In this document: positions 31,290 to 41,499 of the stretch, piece after piece
Layout of the letters: every line of letters begins with the position of its first letter
Numbering within the stretch: the stretch's first letter is position 1
NCBI GenBank assembly: GCA_944472155.2
Contig: OX235277.1
Location: forward strand, 7,574,804-7,638,803
Direction of reading: 5' to 3'
Source: Trichobilharzia szidati
Taxonomy: Eukaryota > Platyhelminthes > Trematoda > Strigeidida > Schistosomatidae
Length of the DNA stretch: 64,000 nt
Position numbers and translations under genes: made by a program
Notes under the pieces: model-generated
Databases searched by the model: none
What the model was told of the DNA's origin: nothing
What the model saw: the letters and a program-made list of their open reading frames with translations, nothing else

Positions 31290-31866
31290 TTACACCTACT
31301 GAAGATTAAAACCGAAATTAGGACAAGCTTCTTGGATGCCACATTCGTCATAATCAGAAGAAACAACTTAGACAATCCTCACAACTTGATAAACACCTCC
31401 AGCGACATAAAATTCGCAATAAAAGAGAAATCCGAGGGCAAAATTCTATTCTAAGACGACTTAATCAAGCGAACATCCACTGGAAAATTAGCAACTCAAG
31501 TATATACAGAAAATCAACTCACGCAGATCAAATACTCAAATACAACAGCAACACCCCCTCATAACACACAAAATGAGTTGCAAACAAAGCATTATTACAG
31601 AGAGCCACGACTCATTGCAACACTCCTGCCTTGAGGAAAATTGAAGTAAAAAATACATATTATGCCTGGTTTCCATAAATATTGGTATCCATGAAACTTC
31701 ATTAAAAGATATCTATCTACCTCCAGGACAAGCAACCAAACCGAAAGTAATCAATGAAAACACAAGGAAAATTTTCCTATCTTATAAAAAGAACATATCC
31801 AACATCTCTGAAAGATTGATCAAACCTTTCGGAATTGATGTTGCTGACAAACCAACAAAATCACTT
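31290..31866 (+). mobile_element. PLE RT-thumb and linker fragment
   Basis: Plus strand: FAIKEKSEGKILF, a thumb-like STGKLATQVYTENQLTQ and LIATLLP, then in other frames YKKNISNISERLIKPFGIDVADKPTKSLNTF. The order matches PLE RT end plus linker. Several stops and shifts. It abuts the foldback PLE at 31868. Confidence 0.65.
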
Positions 31867-31867
31867 A

Positions 31868-33251
31868 ATACATTTATTCCCCTTGATGAATTTGAACAAG
31901 GCAACAACTACAGTTTTAGCAGAATAAAATGGTTCCATATTTTATTTCGTCGCCTTCTTGTCAACTGCTTACAGGGCAAAGACATTATTAAATGTATCTA
32001 CAAAAACAATTTTAACATACTTGCACAGAGTTCATTTTAAACAAAAATCAATCGATCAGTATACGCATAAACTAATAATGCAAAACTGAAAGTCATGCTT
32101 CACACTTACTAGGATTATTCAATGATGCACACACCAATAGTGAGTTCACTATGGATCATGGAAGTGACGGGAAGTTCCACTTCCTCGACATTGCCATACA
32201 ACGCCTAGAAGACGGTAGTCTTCAGAAGTCAATTTATCGAAAGCCTACATGGAAAGCACAATACTTACATTTCAATAGCTTTTGTCCAAATGGCTTTAAA
32301 CGCGGACTAGTCAAGACTCTGTACTATAGAGCGAGGAGAATATGCTCTACAGAGAAACTACAGGAAGAATTTGAGTTTCTTGAAAATACATTGAGGAGCA
32401 ATGGGTACCCTCAAAGGTTCATCAACAAGTGTGGAAGATCTGCAGTCGCAAATGAAAAACAAATCACAGTAAGAAAAAAGCCAATCTACTTTGAGCTTGA
32501 TTATAAAGGCGAAAACATTGCAGCGATGATCAACAGAAGGCTGAGCACATCACTAGCCATAGCCTATCCTGCAGCTTAGCTCGTTCCAGTCTATCGAACA
32601 ACCTGCTCTTTGGTGCAATCGAAAATTGGTAGATTTCCTTCTCATGTTAACTCCAACTGTATATACAAATTTACATGTATCTGTGGGAGCAGTTGCATTG
32701 GAAGGACAGAAAGAAGGGCATATCTACGATTTTCTGAACATGTACCAAAAAGCTTACGTCTAAAGGGAAGAAATGCTTTGAACAGTGCCATCGCCAGGCA
32801 TCTCCCTGACACGGGTCATGAGGTGGGCGTCGAAAAGTCGTTCAAAATTATCAATAAGCAAAAGAGCTCAATTCTCCTCAAGTTTGCTGAAGCCATTTCC
32901 ATCAAGCGCGTGAAACCTGATTTATGCGTTCAGTAAGAAGCGGTTATCAGTCTTTGTTTGCCCTGGTAACTGAATATTTTTCATCCGAATTCGAGTTGCT
33001 GAAAAGTTTTCATTGTGTATGATTATTATTGTTCGGAAGTGTTTAATATTGCCTAAATTGATCGATTGATTTTTGTTTAAAATGAACTCTGTGCAAGTAT
33101 GTTAAAATTGTTTTTGTAGATACATTTAATAATGTCTTTGCCCTGTAAGCAGCTGACGAGAATGCGACGAAATAAAAGATGCTACCATTTTATTCTGCTA
33201 AAACTGTAGTTCTTGCTTTGTTCAAATACATTAAGGGGAATAAGTGTATGA
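31868..33251 (+). mobile_element. Group D PLE bounded by inverted copies of its end
   Basis: Left arm 31868-32062 and right arm 33050-33251 are inverted repeats of about 195 bp with moderate divergence (for example aacatacttgcacagagttc against gaactctgtgcaagtatgtt). Between them is the 3' coding part of a PLE, described as the pseudogene at 32062-32936. The arms are non-coding terminal repeats. Confidence 0.85.
32062..32936 (+). pseudogene. Group D PLE RT thumb plus GIY-YIG endonuclease
   Basis: The first open part, 32151-32579 (142 codons), reads GKFHFLDIAIQRLEDGSLQKSIYRKPTWKAQYLHF, the RT thumb, then RSNGYPQRFINKCG and the linker KPIYFELDYKGENIAAMINRRL. A frame change near 32575 leads to SNCIYKFTCICGSSCIGRTERRAYLRFSEHV and the C-terminal AIARHLPDTGHEVG and RVKPDLCVQ. 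The YIG motif reads CIG. One frameshift separates the two otherwise well-kept domains. The RT palm is absent. Confidence 0.87.
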
Positions 33252-33285
33252 AATAGCAGTATCAACTGAAAAGTTACATCACATT

Positions 33286-34471
33286 CTATACACATATATA
33301 TTCATCTAAATGACTATAAATGACATCCTTTTGAGATCCGTGATTGGCTGTAATCTGGTAACCTTTGTAACCTTCCTCAAAAGACATCTGTAGAACTGGT
33401 GTGTGTGTCCCTGTAATGGTATCCACAAAATCATTGGAATGGTGCATTATGTGATGAATATTTCCAGAGAATGACAGGGATTTATAATCTTTCCACTCAT
33501 CAGTGTGTATCATGGATTCACTAGTCGAGTGATATCATTATTATTGTCCCCTTGGGTTCCTAATGGAAAATAGGGCTTCAACTACACGTCTCCACTTGCT
33601 TCTGTCTTCTGCTGTACTTCTCACCTGCGTCTATGTTAATCTATACTGTTTCATTTCCTCTTCACACGATCTCCTCCATCTCACCCTTGGACGTCCCACT
33701 CACAGCTTCTCTTTCAGATTCCACTCAAAGGCCTGACGCACGATGTCACCCAGCGGCCTCCTCAGCGAGTGTACAATTCATCTCCACTTTCTCCTGCATA
33801 TTTGTTGGGCGATTGGTTCTTGTTTTGTTTCTTTGTTCCCATAGTTTCTTGTTGGTGATTCTTTCCGGCCATCTGATCTTCAATATAGAACGAACACAGT
33901 TGTTGTTGATAAGGGTCTGCGACCTGTTGGAAATATTCTGATCCGTATAGAAGAAGTGACTTGACGTTTGTATTGAAAATCCGAATTTTGTTGTTGATGC
34001 AGGCTGAGTGACGAAGATTTCCAGATTAGTTTCAGGTTGATGGGTGTGTTTTTCGCCTTCCTGATTCTCGATTCGACATCCTCGTCCGTTCCTCCCGTGG
34101 TTGAGACAATGCTCCCTAGATAAGTGAATGAAGTAACCTCTTTCAAATCCCTCCCGTTGATGGTGATTGCCGCTGGATGTTGCTGGTGCTGTTGTTGTTG
34201 GTTGGCTGCTTATTTTCATAACCAGTCAAGTTATAATAGGTACTAAGGTAGTTGACTTTTTGTCTGCTGTTCCCACAATGAATCCTTTTCCTAGGGAGGT
34301 GTCATATATAAGCTGACCAGCCAAACATTTTTGGTCGGTGACGACCACGGTTGTATTTCTTTGTTTAATAAGACAGTTTCGTTTACGTCTACGGCGGCGC
34401 CTTCTCCTCCTAATAACGTGGCAATTCTCTCCATTTTCCATGACGCAATATCTCTGCAGTTCCGGTATCAC
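33286..34471 (-). pseudogene. Merlin transposase remnant, interrupted
   Basis: The N-terminal piece carries a run of nine Arg residues (VIRRRRRRRRRKRNC) where the first Merlin has IKRKYNRGR, a simple-repeat expansion in Arg codons. The second catalytic Asp is visible in HTDEWKDY. The first Asp block is not recognisable and the third catalytic position falls in a degraded THTPVLQMS. It is not functional. Confidence 0.72.
33535..34219 (-). mobile_element. RTE insertion into the second Merlin
   Basis: The 3' tail (ttgggttcctaatgg) is at the left. On the minus strand the code reads KEVTSFTYLGSIVSTTGGTDEDVESRIRKAKNTPINLKLIW, then WEQRNKTRTNRPTNMQEKVEM in another frame. The flanks cactagtcgagtgata (33519-33534) and aaccagtcaagttata (34220-34235) agree at 12 of 16 positions, consistent with an old target duplication. 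It is 5' truncated. Confidence 0.82.
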
Positions 34472-34921
34472 TGAACTGTTGATACGAAGCTATTTTCAGT
34501 TTCACCAGCTGCACTACTCAAAGGCTGTTTTAAAAACCAGTAATTACAAATACATAAAAGGAAAAGGAAAGGACAAGTGGCACCTGTCAAACAAGTGTTC
34601 TTACGAAATATTAGAATCATCAGGTTAACTTCCCTAACAGTTACGTCTCTCAAACAAATTGCACAATGATGGATATATACATCGATCGAACTGCAAATGA
34701 ACAAATCCTTTTCTATCTAAGCAACCTTATATCCAAGCAATACAGGAACACCTATTCCTCACCAAACTGCAGGTATAACTGCGTAAGAACAAGCATTTGA
34801 CTCAAATCAAGTGGAATGAAACCTTCGGCTTACGTGGATGAAAATCCCTGGACCATTCAAGGTCATTCACTGACTGGTAGTTGGTGGTGCTTAAAGTTTA
34901 ACTTGGCCCGCGAACCGACTA

Positions 34922-36050
34922 TATTATTATTACTTCTTTTAATTACTAGAGGAAAATAAGGCTTCAGCCGTGCATCTCCATTGCCTTCGGTTCTCTGCCC
35001 AAATGCTTTCATCTCCTTTTCACATGACCTCCTCCAAGTCACCCTTTCACTGACGACCGACTCGCCGCTTCCCTTTCGGGTTCCACTCGAGCGATGGCTT
35101 GTCTAGTGATGTCACTTGATGGTTTCCTCAGAGTATGGCAAATCCGCCTCCATTTCTTCCTGCCTATTTCTTTCACAATCGGTTCCTGTTGGGTTGGTTC
35201 GCTCATTGCCAGAGATCTCTGTTGCTGATCTTTTCTGACTGGCCATCTGATCTTGAGTGGTATTAAGCGAAGACAACTGTTGATTGATGAAGGTCTGTAG
35301 TTTGTTTGAGATGCTCTTTATGACGCGCCAAGTCTCTGATCCATATTGCAAGTAGCACTGACTTTACATTGGAGTTGAAAATCCGGATCTTATTTTTGAT
35401 GCTGAGTGATGTTGACATCCACACAGACTTGAGAGTAGTGAGAGCTTGTCTTGCTTTTCCGATTCCTGCTTTGATATTCTCGTCAGTTCTGCCTGTAGTT
35501 GAAACGATGCTTCCCAGGTAGGTGGGTAGGTTGGTAGAGGAAGTTGTTTCTTTCAGGTTCCTTCCATGTATGCTGATCGTTGTCTGTTGTTGTTGCTGTT
35601 GGTGTTGGCTAGGAATCTTTATCACCTACCTCCGTTTTCTCTATGTTCACCTGAAGGCCTATCTTTGATGCTTCTTCCGACAACTTATTGCTTTTCGCTT
35701 GCATATCCTCCAGTTCGTGGGAAATCAGACATACGTCATCAGCGAAGTCCAGATCCTCCAAGTTGTTTGTGTGAGTCCATTTCATGCCTGTTTCCTCATT
35801 GCCCACTGTTTGTCGCATTATGCAGTCTACTGCAATCAGGAAAATAATTGGCGATAGTAGGCAGCCAGCTTGTCCTACTCCTGTCCTCACTTCGAAGGAT
35901 TCCGTAAGTTTCCAGTTGTGGATTACTTGGCATGCAGCATTGTCGTACAGCTGTTAGATGAGATGTATAATTGTCGGTGGCACCCCTTGATAGTAGCGAA
36001 GTAGTTGCCAAATCACCTCTCGATGCAAAGATGTTCCAGTGAAAAGTCAA
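34922..36050 (-). mobile_element. RTE LINE, RT second half to tail
   Basis: From the right: HREVIWQLLRYYQG, CQVIHNWKLTESFEVRTGVGQAGCLLSPIIFLIAVDCIMRQ, LEDLDFADDVCLISHELEDMQAKSNKLSEEASKIGLQVNIEKTEV, then QQQQQTTISIHGRNLKETTS and IVSTTGRTDENIKAGIGKARQALTTLKSVW, and finally ERTNPTGTDCERNRQEEME. The active site FADD is intact. Frames switch at about 35610 and 35300. The tail is a tta microsatellite at 34924-34933. Confidence 0.87.
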
Positions 36051-36710
36051 GCTCGTTCACCACTGAGGCGATAGGGACCGATTCAATCTCCAGCCAATCA
36101 ACTGTATTTTCAACCAATTTCCTGAGTTTTCTTCGAAGATCAGTTGGATGCGTAGTGCTGATGTAGCTCAAACTAGAAGAGAACAGCCAGCTGTCCTGTA
36201 CCCCAGCCCCGGGCTCTAATTGATATCAACCAGTGGTCAAACTTGTTTCATTTGTAAATGAAAATAATGACTGGTATAAATTCTCTTGTCAAATATACCA
36301 CAACGTTGTCTGGGGCGGGGTAAATGCGTTGAATTAAACATTTAACAGGGTGTTCTAATCACCTACACTGAATTTTGTCGGTAAATGACCAGTTTCATTT
36401 TAGCCTCAAAGTAATAAAACAATGTCCAGGGTAATTGATACAACCTGTGGTCGGAGTATAAATGCGAGGAAGCTAACTTTACCTCTTCATATTTCCTCGT
36501 TCAGCGCAACTAAACAAGCGGTAATAATTATTGAGTACAAAATATTGATTTTAATTTTGAGAGACGGATACTAATCATTCCTATTTAATTTATTTTTTGC
36601 CATAAACTCACCTCAAAGTGTAAAGGCAGTTTAATATGCAATTCATTGTGGTAGATTGGCTAAATCACCCAAAAGTAATCCATAGAGTTTACCCCTCCCC
36701 CACACCATTT
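36051..36710. other. Unassigned, possible LTR-like segment
   Basis: No coding sequence recognised. Two similar strings, aattgatatcaaccagtggt at 36219 and aattgatacaacctgtggtc at 36440, lie about 220 bp apart. The second is followed by a TATA-like ggagtataaatgcgagg. This resembles an LTR promoter region, but no ends or duplications were found. Confidence 0.3.
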
Positions 36711-37261
36711 TATAAATTTAATATTCCATTCATTCAAATACAATCTGAGGTTGTGATGTTTAACCACTAATGATGCGGATCTTTAAGCACCGTTTTCTAC
36801 CTACCGCCGCTATACAGCAGTACGCAGAGTATGGGCGTTTCTTGACTGGGATAATATTACATCAAATGACATACTGTTCATTAGTATTTGCCCGTGAAGA
36901 TTCCGTATAAAGATGATAGGATTTACCTACCTTCCCTCTAGAATATACAGATTGTATGACCTACCTAAAGTGCATACACCAGGAGTACCGTTACGACCAA
37001 TATTTGATATGCAAAATTCGCCCTACCATGCTCTAGCTAGATGATTAGTAAATATTCTCAAACCTTTGCACGAGAAGATAGTGAAATATAGCGTCAAAGA
37101 TGTATTTGAAGATATTAATATCAAAGACAAAGCCATGATATCTCTGCACATAGCATCCTTATTCACAAATGTACCGTTAGCAGAAGAAGTTAACTACATA
37201 TACGAACAAGCGTACAACCAGTCGATAAATATTGGCATCCCAACGGAAATCCTAAAAGAAC
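36711..37261 (+). mobile_element. Group A PLE, RT fingers region
   Basis: Plus strand: RLYDLPKVHTPGVPLRPIFDMQNSPYHALA, then IKPLHEKIVKYSVKDVF and LHIASLFTNVPLAEEVNYIYEQ, the motif A region of PLE RT (the expected Asp before the SLFTNVP block is not clear). It is closely matched, in reverse, by 58870-59360, including non-coding sequence on its left (ttcatt, tacaatctgaggttgtgatg). Confidence 0.82.
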
Positions 37262-37735
37262 CTATCATTTGCCTTTCTTGAATTCAGCTTGTCCCAGTGG
37301 GCGGTGTTCAGTATTCTTTGTTCTCTCCGGGATGATGCAACTTTGTATTTTGCTTTGCGTGGATGAAAGCCTTATTCCATGCCAGTTCTTGCACAGGCAT
37401 AAGTCGTCCTTCTTTGTCAGCTTGATGAGGTAGCCAGCCATTCTTCCAATCGTTAGGTACCTTTCCTTCTTTCCAAACCATTTGTAATAATGGTGTGAGC
37501 ACATTTGAGGCAGTCTCTCGGTCCGTTTTCAGTGCTCTAGGGTGGGGAAATTCTGTCCGGTCCTGCTGCCTTCATGGCCGCTCTTCAGAAGCTTGATTGC
37601 ATTTAGAATTTCTACTTTCATTAGAGGATTAGTGTCCACTGGTATGCAGTTCTATGTGTGCTGTCACTGGTGTTGGTATTTCTGGGCGAGTTGAATGTGA
37701 TGGTTGATTAATGTCTTCAAAAATCTTTTTCATGT
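37262..37735 (-). mobile_element. RTE fragment, region before RT motif A
   Basis: The minus strand reads NAIKLLKSGHEG-like code (in pieces), VLTPLLQMVWKEGKVPNDWKNGWLPHQADKEG and WNKAFIHAKQNTKLHHP, equivalent to the fingers of the RTE RT. Two overlapping frames carry it, so there is at least one shift. It lies directly after the PLE piece, which ends at 37261 with IICLS. Confidence 0.7.
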
Positions 37736-37739
37736 GGAC

Positions 37740-37962
37740 ATATCTCACCACCACTAAATTATTTGCGTCTAAGAATCTGATTAACGCAACCAAACTTCTA
37801 GTTACCGAGCAGGAAAAAGAGACCAAAAGGGGAATTAAAATTGATTCAGTCTAATCTTGAATCAAATAATTACCTAAAAAGTTGAGACAAGAATGCATCA
37901 AAACCTGCTTCTAAGAATTGTGTTAATTCAGTAGTGATTCCTTATCGCAAAGAAATATCGGA
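37740..37962 (+). mobile_element. Group A PLE linker scrap
   Basis: Plus strand: ELKLIQSNLESNNYLKKLRQECI and, after a shift, VNSVVIPYRKEISDEI, matching the VVIPYKEGTSEA region of group A. Very decayed. Confidence 0.5.
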
Positions 37963-37984
37963 TGAAATAAAGCCAAATCTCTGC

Positions 37985-38231
37985 AGTTGTGACATAAGAC
38001 TGTACTTTCGTGAAAGGATGGCATCTTACAGCAGGCCCTCGGGTGGAATGCAAATGGTAAGCGACGAATGTACCATAAGTGAGAGTGTGACGTGGAGGAG
38101 ATGGTGTGAAGAACAGATAAGAGATTGTGGTCAATCTTGGACCCAACTGAAGAGGACGGCAGAAGACAGAACAATGTGGATATGTGTTGTTGAAGCCCTA
38201 TGTTCCACTCGGAACCCAAGGGAATAATAAT
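37985..38231 (+). mobile_element. RTE 3' end, plus strand
   Basis: tgtgacgtggaggagatgg, cagataagagattgtggtc, and the tail gccctatgttccactcgga with an aataataatg end. Coding is broken. It is equivalent to the copy at 18270-18410 but better kept. Confidence 0.75.
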
Positions 38232-38239
38232 GATAATAA

Positions 38240-38625
38240 TGATAACTCTTATTCTGTCCCACTCACTCTATTTTGTGATTACATGCAAAGGAATGCAGTG
38301 CAATGGCTGGGCTTTTTTCTAGGTTATTTAACTTTGCAAGATCAACTATTCTTGATCTACCTAAATTTTTGTGTTCCAGTAATCTAACTGATCCCGATCT
38401 ACTAGTATGACGTTTGTAATTGACCTCATATTTATCACATGGTATTCGGTAAATTCACTTTTTAATTGTATCTATTGGGTCTTAAGGCCGATGAAGTTTA
38501 TCTCTGAGAGAGTTGGTTGATTGATCGGTTCAAACGCCACCCCGACTAATTCCACCATCATTGAGAATCATACGTAAAGCCACTCTGATGAGCCTCCATT
38601 ATACAGCAATAGTATTCAAGCCCTA
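38240..38625 (-). mobile_element. Group A PLE linker and endonuclease, decayed
   Basis: The minus strand keeps LRMILNDGGI, LRDKLHRL and the KYEVNYKR-type region upstream of EHKNLGRSRIVDLAKL. It appears to be the continuation of the PLE at 38986-39774, separated by the SINE dimer between them. Confidence 0.65.
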
Positions 38626-38637
38626 AATTCTATATTA

Positions 38638-38985
38638 GTTAAAGGATTTCATCATGAGATGACATCGGTTAGAGAACCATTGGAAAACCTGGGAGTACTT
38701 GACAGCTGTTTCGTTATCCTAGTTTGAGACTCTTCAGCAGTATGAACCCACCTGACCATTTGATTGAGTCCCAGTGGCTTAATGGTCTACGGGCTCGCTG
38801 CTCTTGTATCCAGAAGGTCATGGGTTCTAACGCTGACGGTGGGTGCGTACTCAGGAAGAGTACCAAACCAGGAAAACGAACCGGCTGTCCAGTACTCCTA
38901 TGTTTTCCAGTGTGTCTCAAACCGATGTCAGCTCATGATGAAATCCTGTAACCAATCAAAGAAAATCCACACAAACTAACATTTG
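38638..38985. mobile_element. Head-to-head SINE-C dimer with target duplication
   Basis: aattctatatta occurs at 38626-38637 and 38986-38997. The right half, 38768-38985, is a plus-strand tRNA-headed SINE: gtggcttaatggtctacggg (A box) and gtcatgggttctaacgctg (B box), with its 3' part ending atgaaatcctgtaaccaatc. The left half, 38638-38755, is the 3' part of a second copy on the minus strand, starting at its B-box region. The tail strings gatttcatcatgag and ccgatgtcagctcatgatga are inverted images. It sits inside the group A PLE. Confidence 0.82.
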
Positions 38986-39774
38986 AATTCTATATTATTT
39001 ACATCCTTATTTTTGTCACTGTCACTATTAATCTTATTTATTCTATGGCACTTCACAAATTTCTGACTAAATTCTGGTGAGCATTTATTCACTTGTAATT
39101 TCTCTGTATATGTGACTTCGTTATTTATATCTTCTGACTTACTCACTAGTAAAGCTTATGAACCGACTATATATACGCATCAAAGTAAACCTATCTTCAC
39201 CGATTCTGAATGGGTTGAATTACAGTCTGAGTATTTATTAGAAGAATGCGTCAGTTCCCTATAATTGCTAGTATCTAACCTCCCAGCGTCCCGTTTTCGT
39301 TTTCATTTCACAGCCTAGCATATCTAACTCATCCTGTTCGCCTTCTAACGAAGAAACGAATTTTGCTAAAAACCTGCCTAATCAGTCTTTTGTATAAAGG
39401 CAGACAACTAACTCGGCACATGACCAAGCTATTATCTACAATAATTTTACTACTTTGATGAGAACAGTCTCTCCAAACTTAATTAAATCTCACACAGATT
39501 TTGACATTCTATGATTAGATAGACGGATTAACAAAGGTAATATTCGATTGCTTAGTTCACAGTGTTAAGTAAAATTGACGCGGAGGCCGATAGAAGTTAT
39601 GTGGCATGGAAAATGACGACAATTTATCTTTCATGTGATTTTGTTGAAGAAAAATGACAATTGCACATAACGTGTCTCCCACAATCATTGTCATTCAAGC
39701 ACGAGAAAGAATCTTCGGCATTTGTACTTCTGAGGCTTGGCTAAAGATAACTTAATATGTTTATAAGAATCTCA
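38986..39774 (-). mobile_element. Group A' PLE, RT thumb (reverse copy of 62808-63597)
   Basis: It matches 62808-63597 in inverted orientation along its whole length. The coding part, minus strand 39360 to 39000, has EGEQDELDMLGCE-like, SVKIGLL-like and IKQIEK-like segments in several frames. The rest is non-coding or unreadable. It differs from group A at most codons, so it is treated as a distinct subgroup. Confidence 0.75.
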
Positions 39775-40245
39775 TAACCTAGGCACTAGCTATCCAAAAT
39801 CTCAAACCCACTCTATGTATCCAAAAGAAATACGTCCAACCCTTGTCCCTGCCATGGCCATCATAAACAGTTAATTCTTCTAATAGTGACCATGTCATTC
39901 CTTCTCTTATCCAAATTTCTTGTTTATTCATGTTATTTTTAAGTTTTTCTTAATCACGATTTACACTACCATGTTTTCATATGCGAACTTCCTGCCTATT
40001 TTGTCATTTTATTATTTCTACATATTTAATCCCTAACTGCATAAACAGTTATTCGTCACATTAGTTATGATCCCACTAGACTTTTTATCCAAACACCCTG
40101 TCCATTGTTGTTATTTCTACATTTCTAACCCCCAATTGCACATTCAAGCTCAATCTTCTCAGTAATGATGATGCTATTTTGTTTGAGTTTTATCCGCCCC
40201 CTCCCCTGTTTATTATGGCATTTTAATTTCTAATTGTAATTTTAT
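39775..40245 (+). mobile_element. PLE endonuclease C-terminus and terminal repeat
   Basis: The plus strand reads LAIQNLKPTLCIQKKYVQPLSLPWPS, the conserved C-terminal end of group B/C PLE proteins (compare PELCIQKKIIQPLLLSW near 6530), followed by an AT-rich non-coding end. The upstream domain is missing. Confidence 0.7.
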
Positions 40246-40264
40246 TAATTTGACCCTTGACCGG

Positions 40265-40500
40265 AAAGTATTCTGGAACTTTCCCACCCATTTGACCTCA
40301 CAATCATCTCACGTTATTTGGTAAATTATATTATATTTTTCTTAATTGGATCTATGGTGTCCTTAAGATGATAAAGGTTATCTTTGAGATAGTAGCTCGG
40401 TTTGTTTAAATGCCAACCTTATCCCAGTGTCATTGAGAATTCTAAGTAAGGCCTCTGATTATCCTGCCTTATACGGCAATACTACCATAGGGACTTTTAA
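40265..40500 (-). mobile_element. Group A PLE linker scrap
   Basis: The minus strand keeps VVLPYKAG-like, ALLRILNDTGIRLAFKQTE-like and LKDTIDPIK-like pieces in mixed frames. It ends near 40265 at the CNDC region. RTE follows at 40557 with a short gap. Confidence 0.65.
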
Positions 40501-40556
40501 TTATATATAATTTTCGTTATGTTTGCCAGAGTAAATGTGCGCAGACACATAAATAT

Positions 40557-40876
40557 TATATTATTATTATTGTTCCCTTGCGTTCCTAGTGGAACATAGG
40601 GCTTCAGCTGCACGTCTCCACGTGCTTCTGTCTTCTGCTGTACTTCTCACCTGCGTCTATGTTAATCTATACTGTTTCAATTCCTCTTCACACGATCTCC
40701 TCCATGTCACCCTTGGACGTCCCACTCGCCGCTTCCCTTTCGGGTTCCACACGAGCAATGGCCTGACGCGTGATGTCACTCAGCGGCCTCCTCAGCGAGT
40801 GTCCAATCCATCTCCACTTTCTCCTGCATATTTGTTGGGCGATTGCTTCTTGTTTTGTTTGTTCCCATAGTTTCCC
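40557..40876 (-). mobile_element. RTE insertion with 12-bp duplication
   Basis: acacataaatat occurs at 40545-40556 and 40877-40888. Tail gttcctagtggaacatagg at the left. The minus-strand 86-codon frame includes RRKWRWIGHSLRRPLSDITRQAIARVEPEREAASG, the RTE C-terminus. Near-clean duplications and readable code suggest a young, strongly 5'-truncated copy. Confidence 0.87.
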
Positions 40877-40888
40877 ACACATAAATAT

Positions 40889-41214
40889 AATTACATACAA
40901 TTCCTGTTGTACAGTTATCTGAATAAATTCCTTGAAAATGAGTCTCATCGTTGAACTGCATGTTCTTATTTCGATTTAATTCTACTTAGCCAAACTAAAC
41001 ATCAGTGTAGTAGGGTTGCAACCCGGCAGAGAGAGATAGAGTGAGACTTTTAGGGTAATTATTATGATTTCAATGAAAAGAAAGTAGTGATTAATTTGAA
41101 GGAAGATTCAGCAGGGAGTGTGGTATACAGATGGCAACAAAACATTATTCATCCAGTAATATACAAGAAAATACAAGAAAAAATTCAGCAGTTATTTCAT
41201 ATCGTATATTTCTT
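40889..41214. other. No recognisable gene
   Basis: About 325 bp, AT-rich. No protein or repeat terminus recognised. Confidence 0.4.
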
Positions 41215-41437
41215 ATATTGCTTTACGTTTCCAGTGGAACATAGGGATGCTTCAAGCTAGAGGCTTGAAGTTTTCAATAGCAGTGGTGATTATATTTACA
41301 GGATGGGGTTACTAGTCTCATGCCCAACACTCTCCTCTTTACCAGTCTTATTACTGGTTTATCGAGATAAAGGAGTGCATCCGCGGCCGTGGATCGAACC
41401 GCCAGCGAACACTCTCCCTCTCTGCCACCGATGCACT
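41215..41437 (-). mobile_element. SINE-B
   Basis: Same order as 30016-30253: tail (cgtttccagtggaacatagg) and body (caagctaga, tttacaggatggggttac, accagtcttattactgg). The tRNA-like head is shortened: the B-box region (gtggatcgaaccg) is followed by a deletion before ctgccaccgatgcac. The RTE-like tail is clear. Confidence 0.8.
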
Positions 41438-41499
41438 CATATTGTATAATATTGTAAATCACTACCAATGAACGAAATTTAGTAACGATAAAGACTTAT

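Larger units (their letters stand above)
33252..34905 (-). mobile_element. Second Merlin-type transposon, split by an RTE
   Basis: Two minus-strand transposase pieces fit one another across the RTE at 33535-34219. Upstream piece 34471-34226 ends LIYDTSLGKGFIVGTADKKSTTLVPIIT, which matches the block before IHTDE in the first Merlin. Downstream piece 33513-33286 starts MIHTDEWKDYKSLSFSGNIHH and ends SHLDEYICV. A diverged terminal repeat (aaggtcattc, then tggtagttgg) appears near 34856-34905. The left end is missing, probably removed by the PLE at 31868-33251. The region 34472-34855 would hold the transposase N-terminus but is unreadable. Confidence 0.75.

Noticed and set aside
34226..34471. Novel Arg-rich host protein
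   Set aside because: Its C-terminal 28 residues line up with the Merlin transposase block before IHTDE, and the next block lies just across the RTE insertion.
36780..39774. Single large inverted segmental duplication with 58870-63600
   Set aside because: Both pairs are inverted, but their order is not mirrored (RT-fingers piece first at both loci), so one large inverted duplication does not explain them. They are better read as separate repeat copies.
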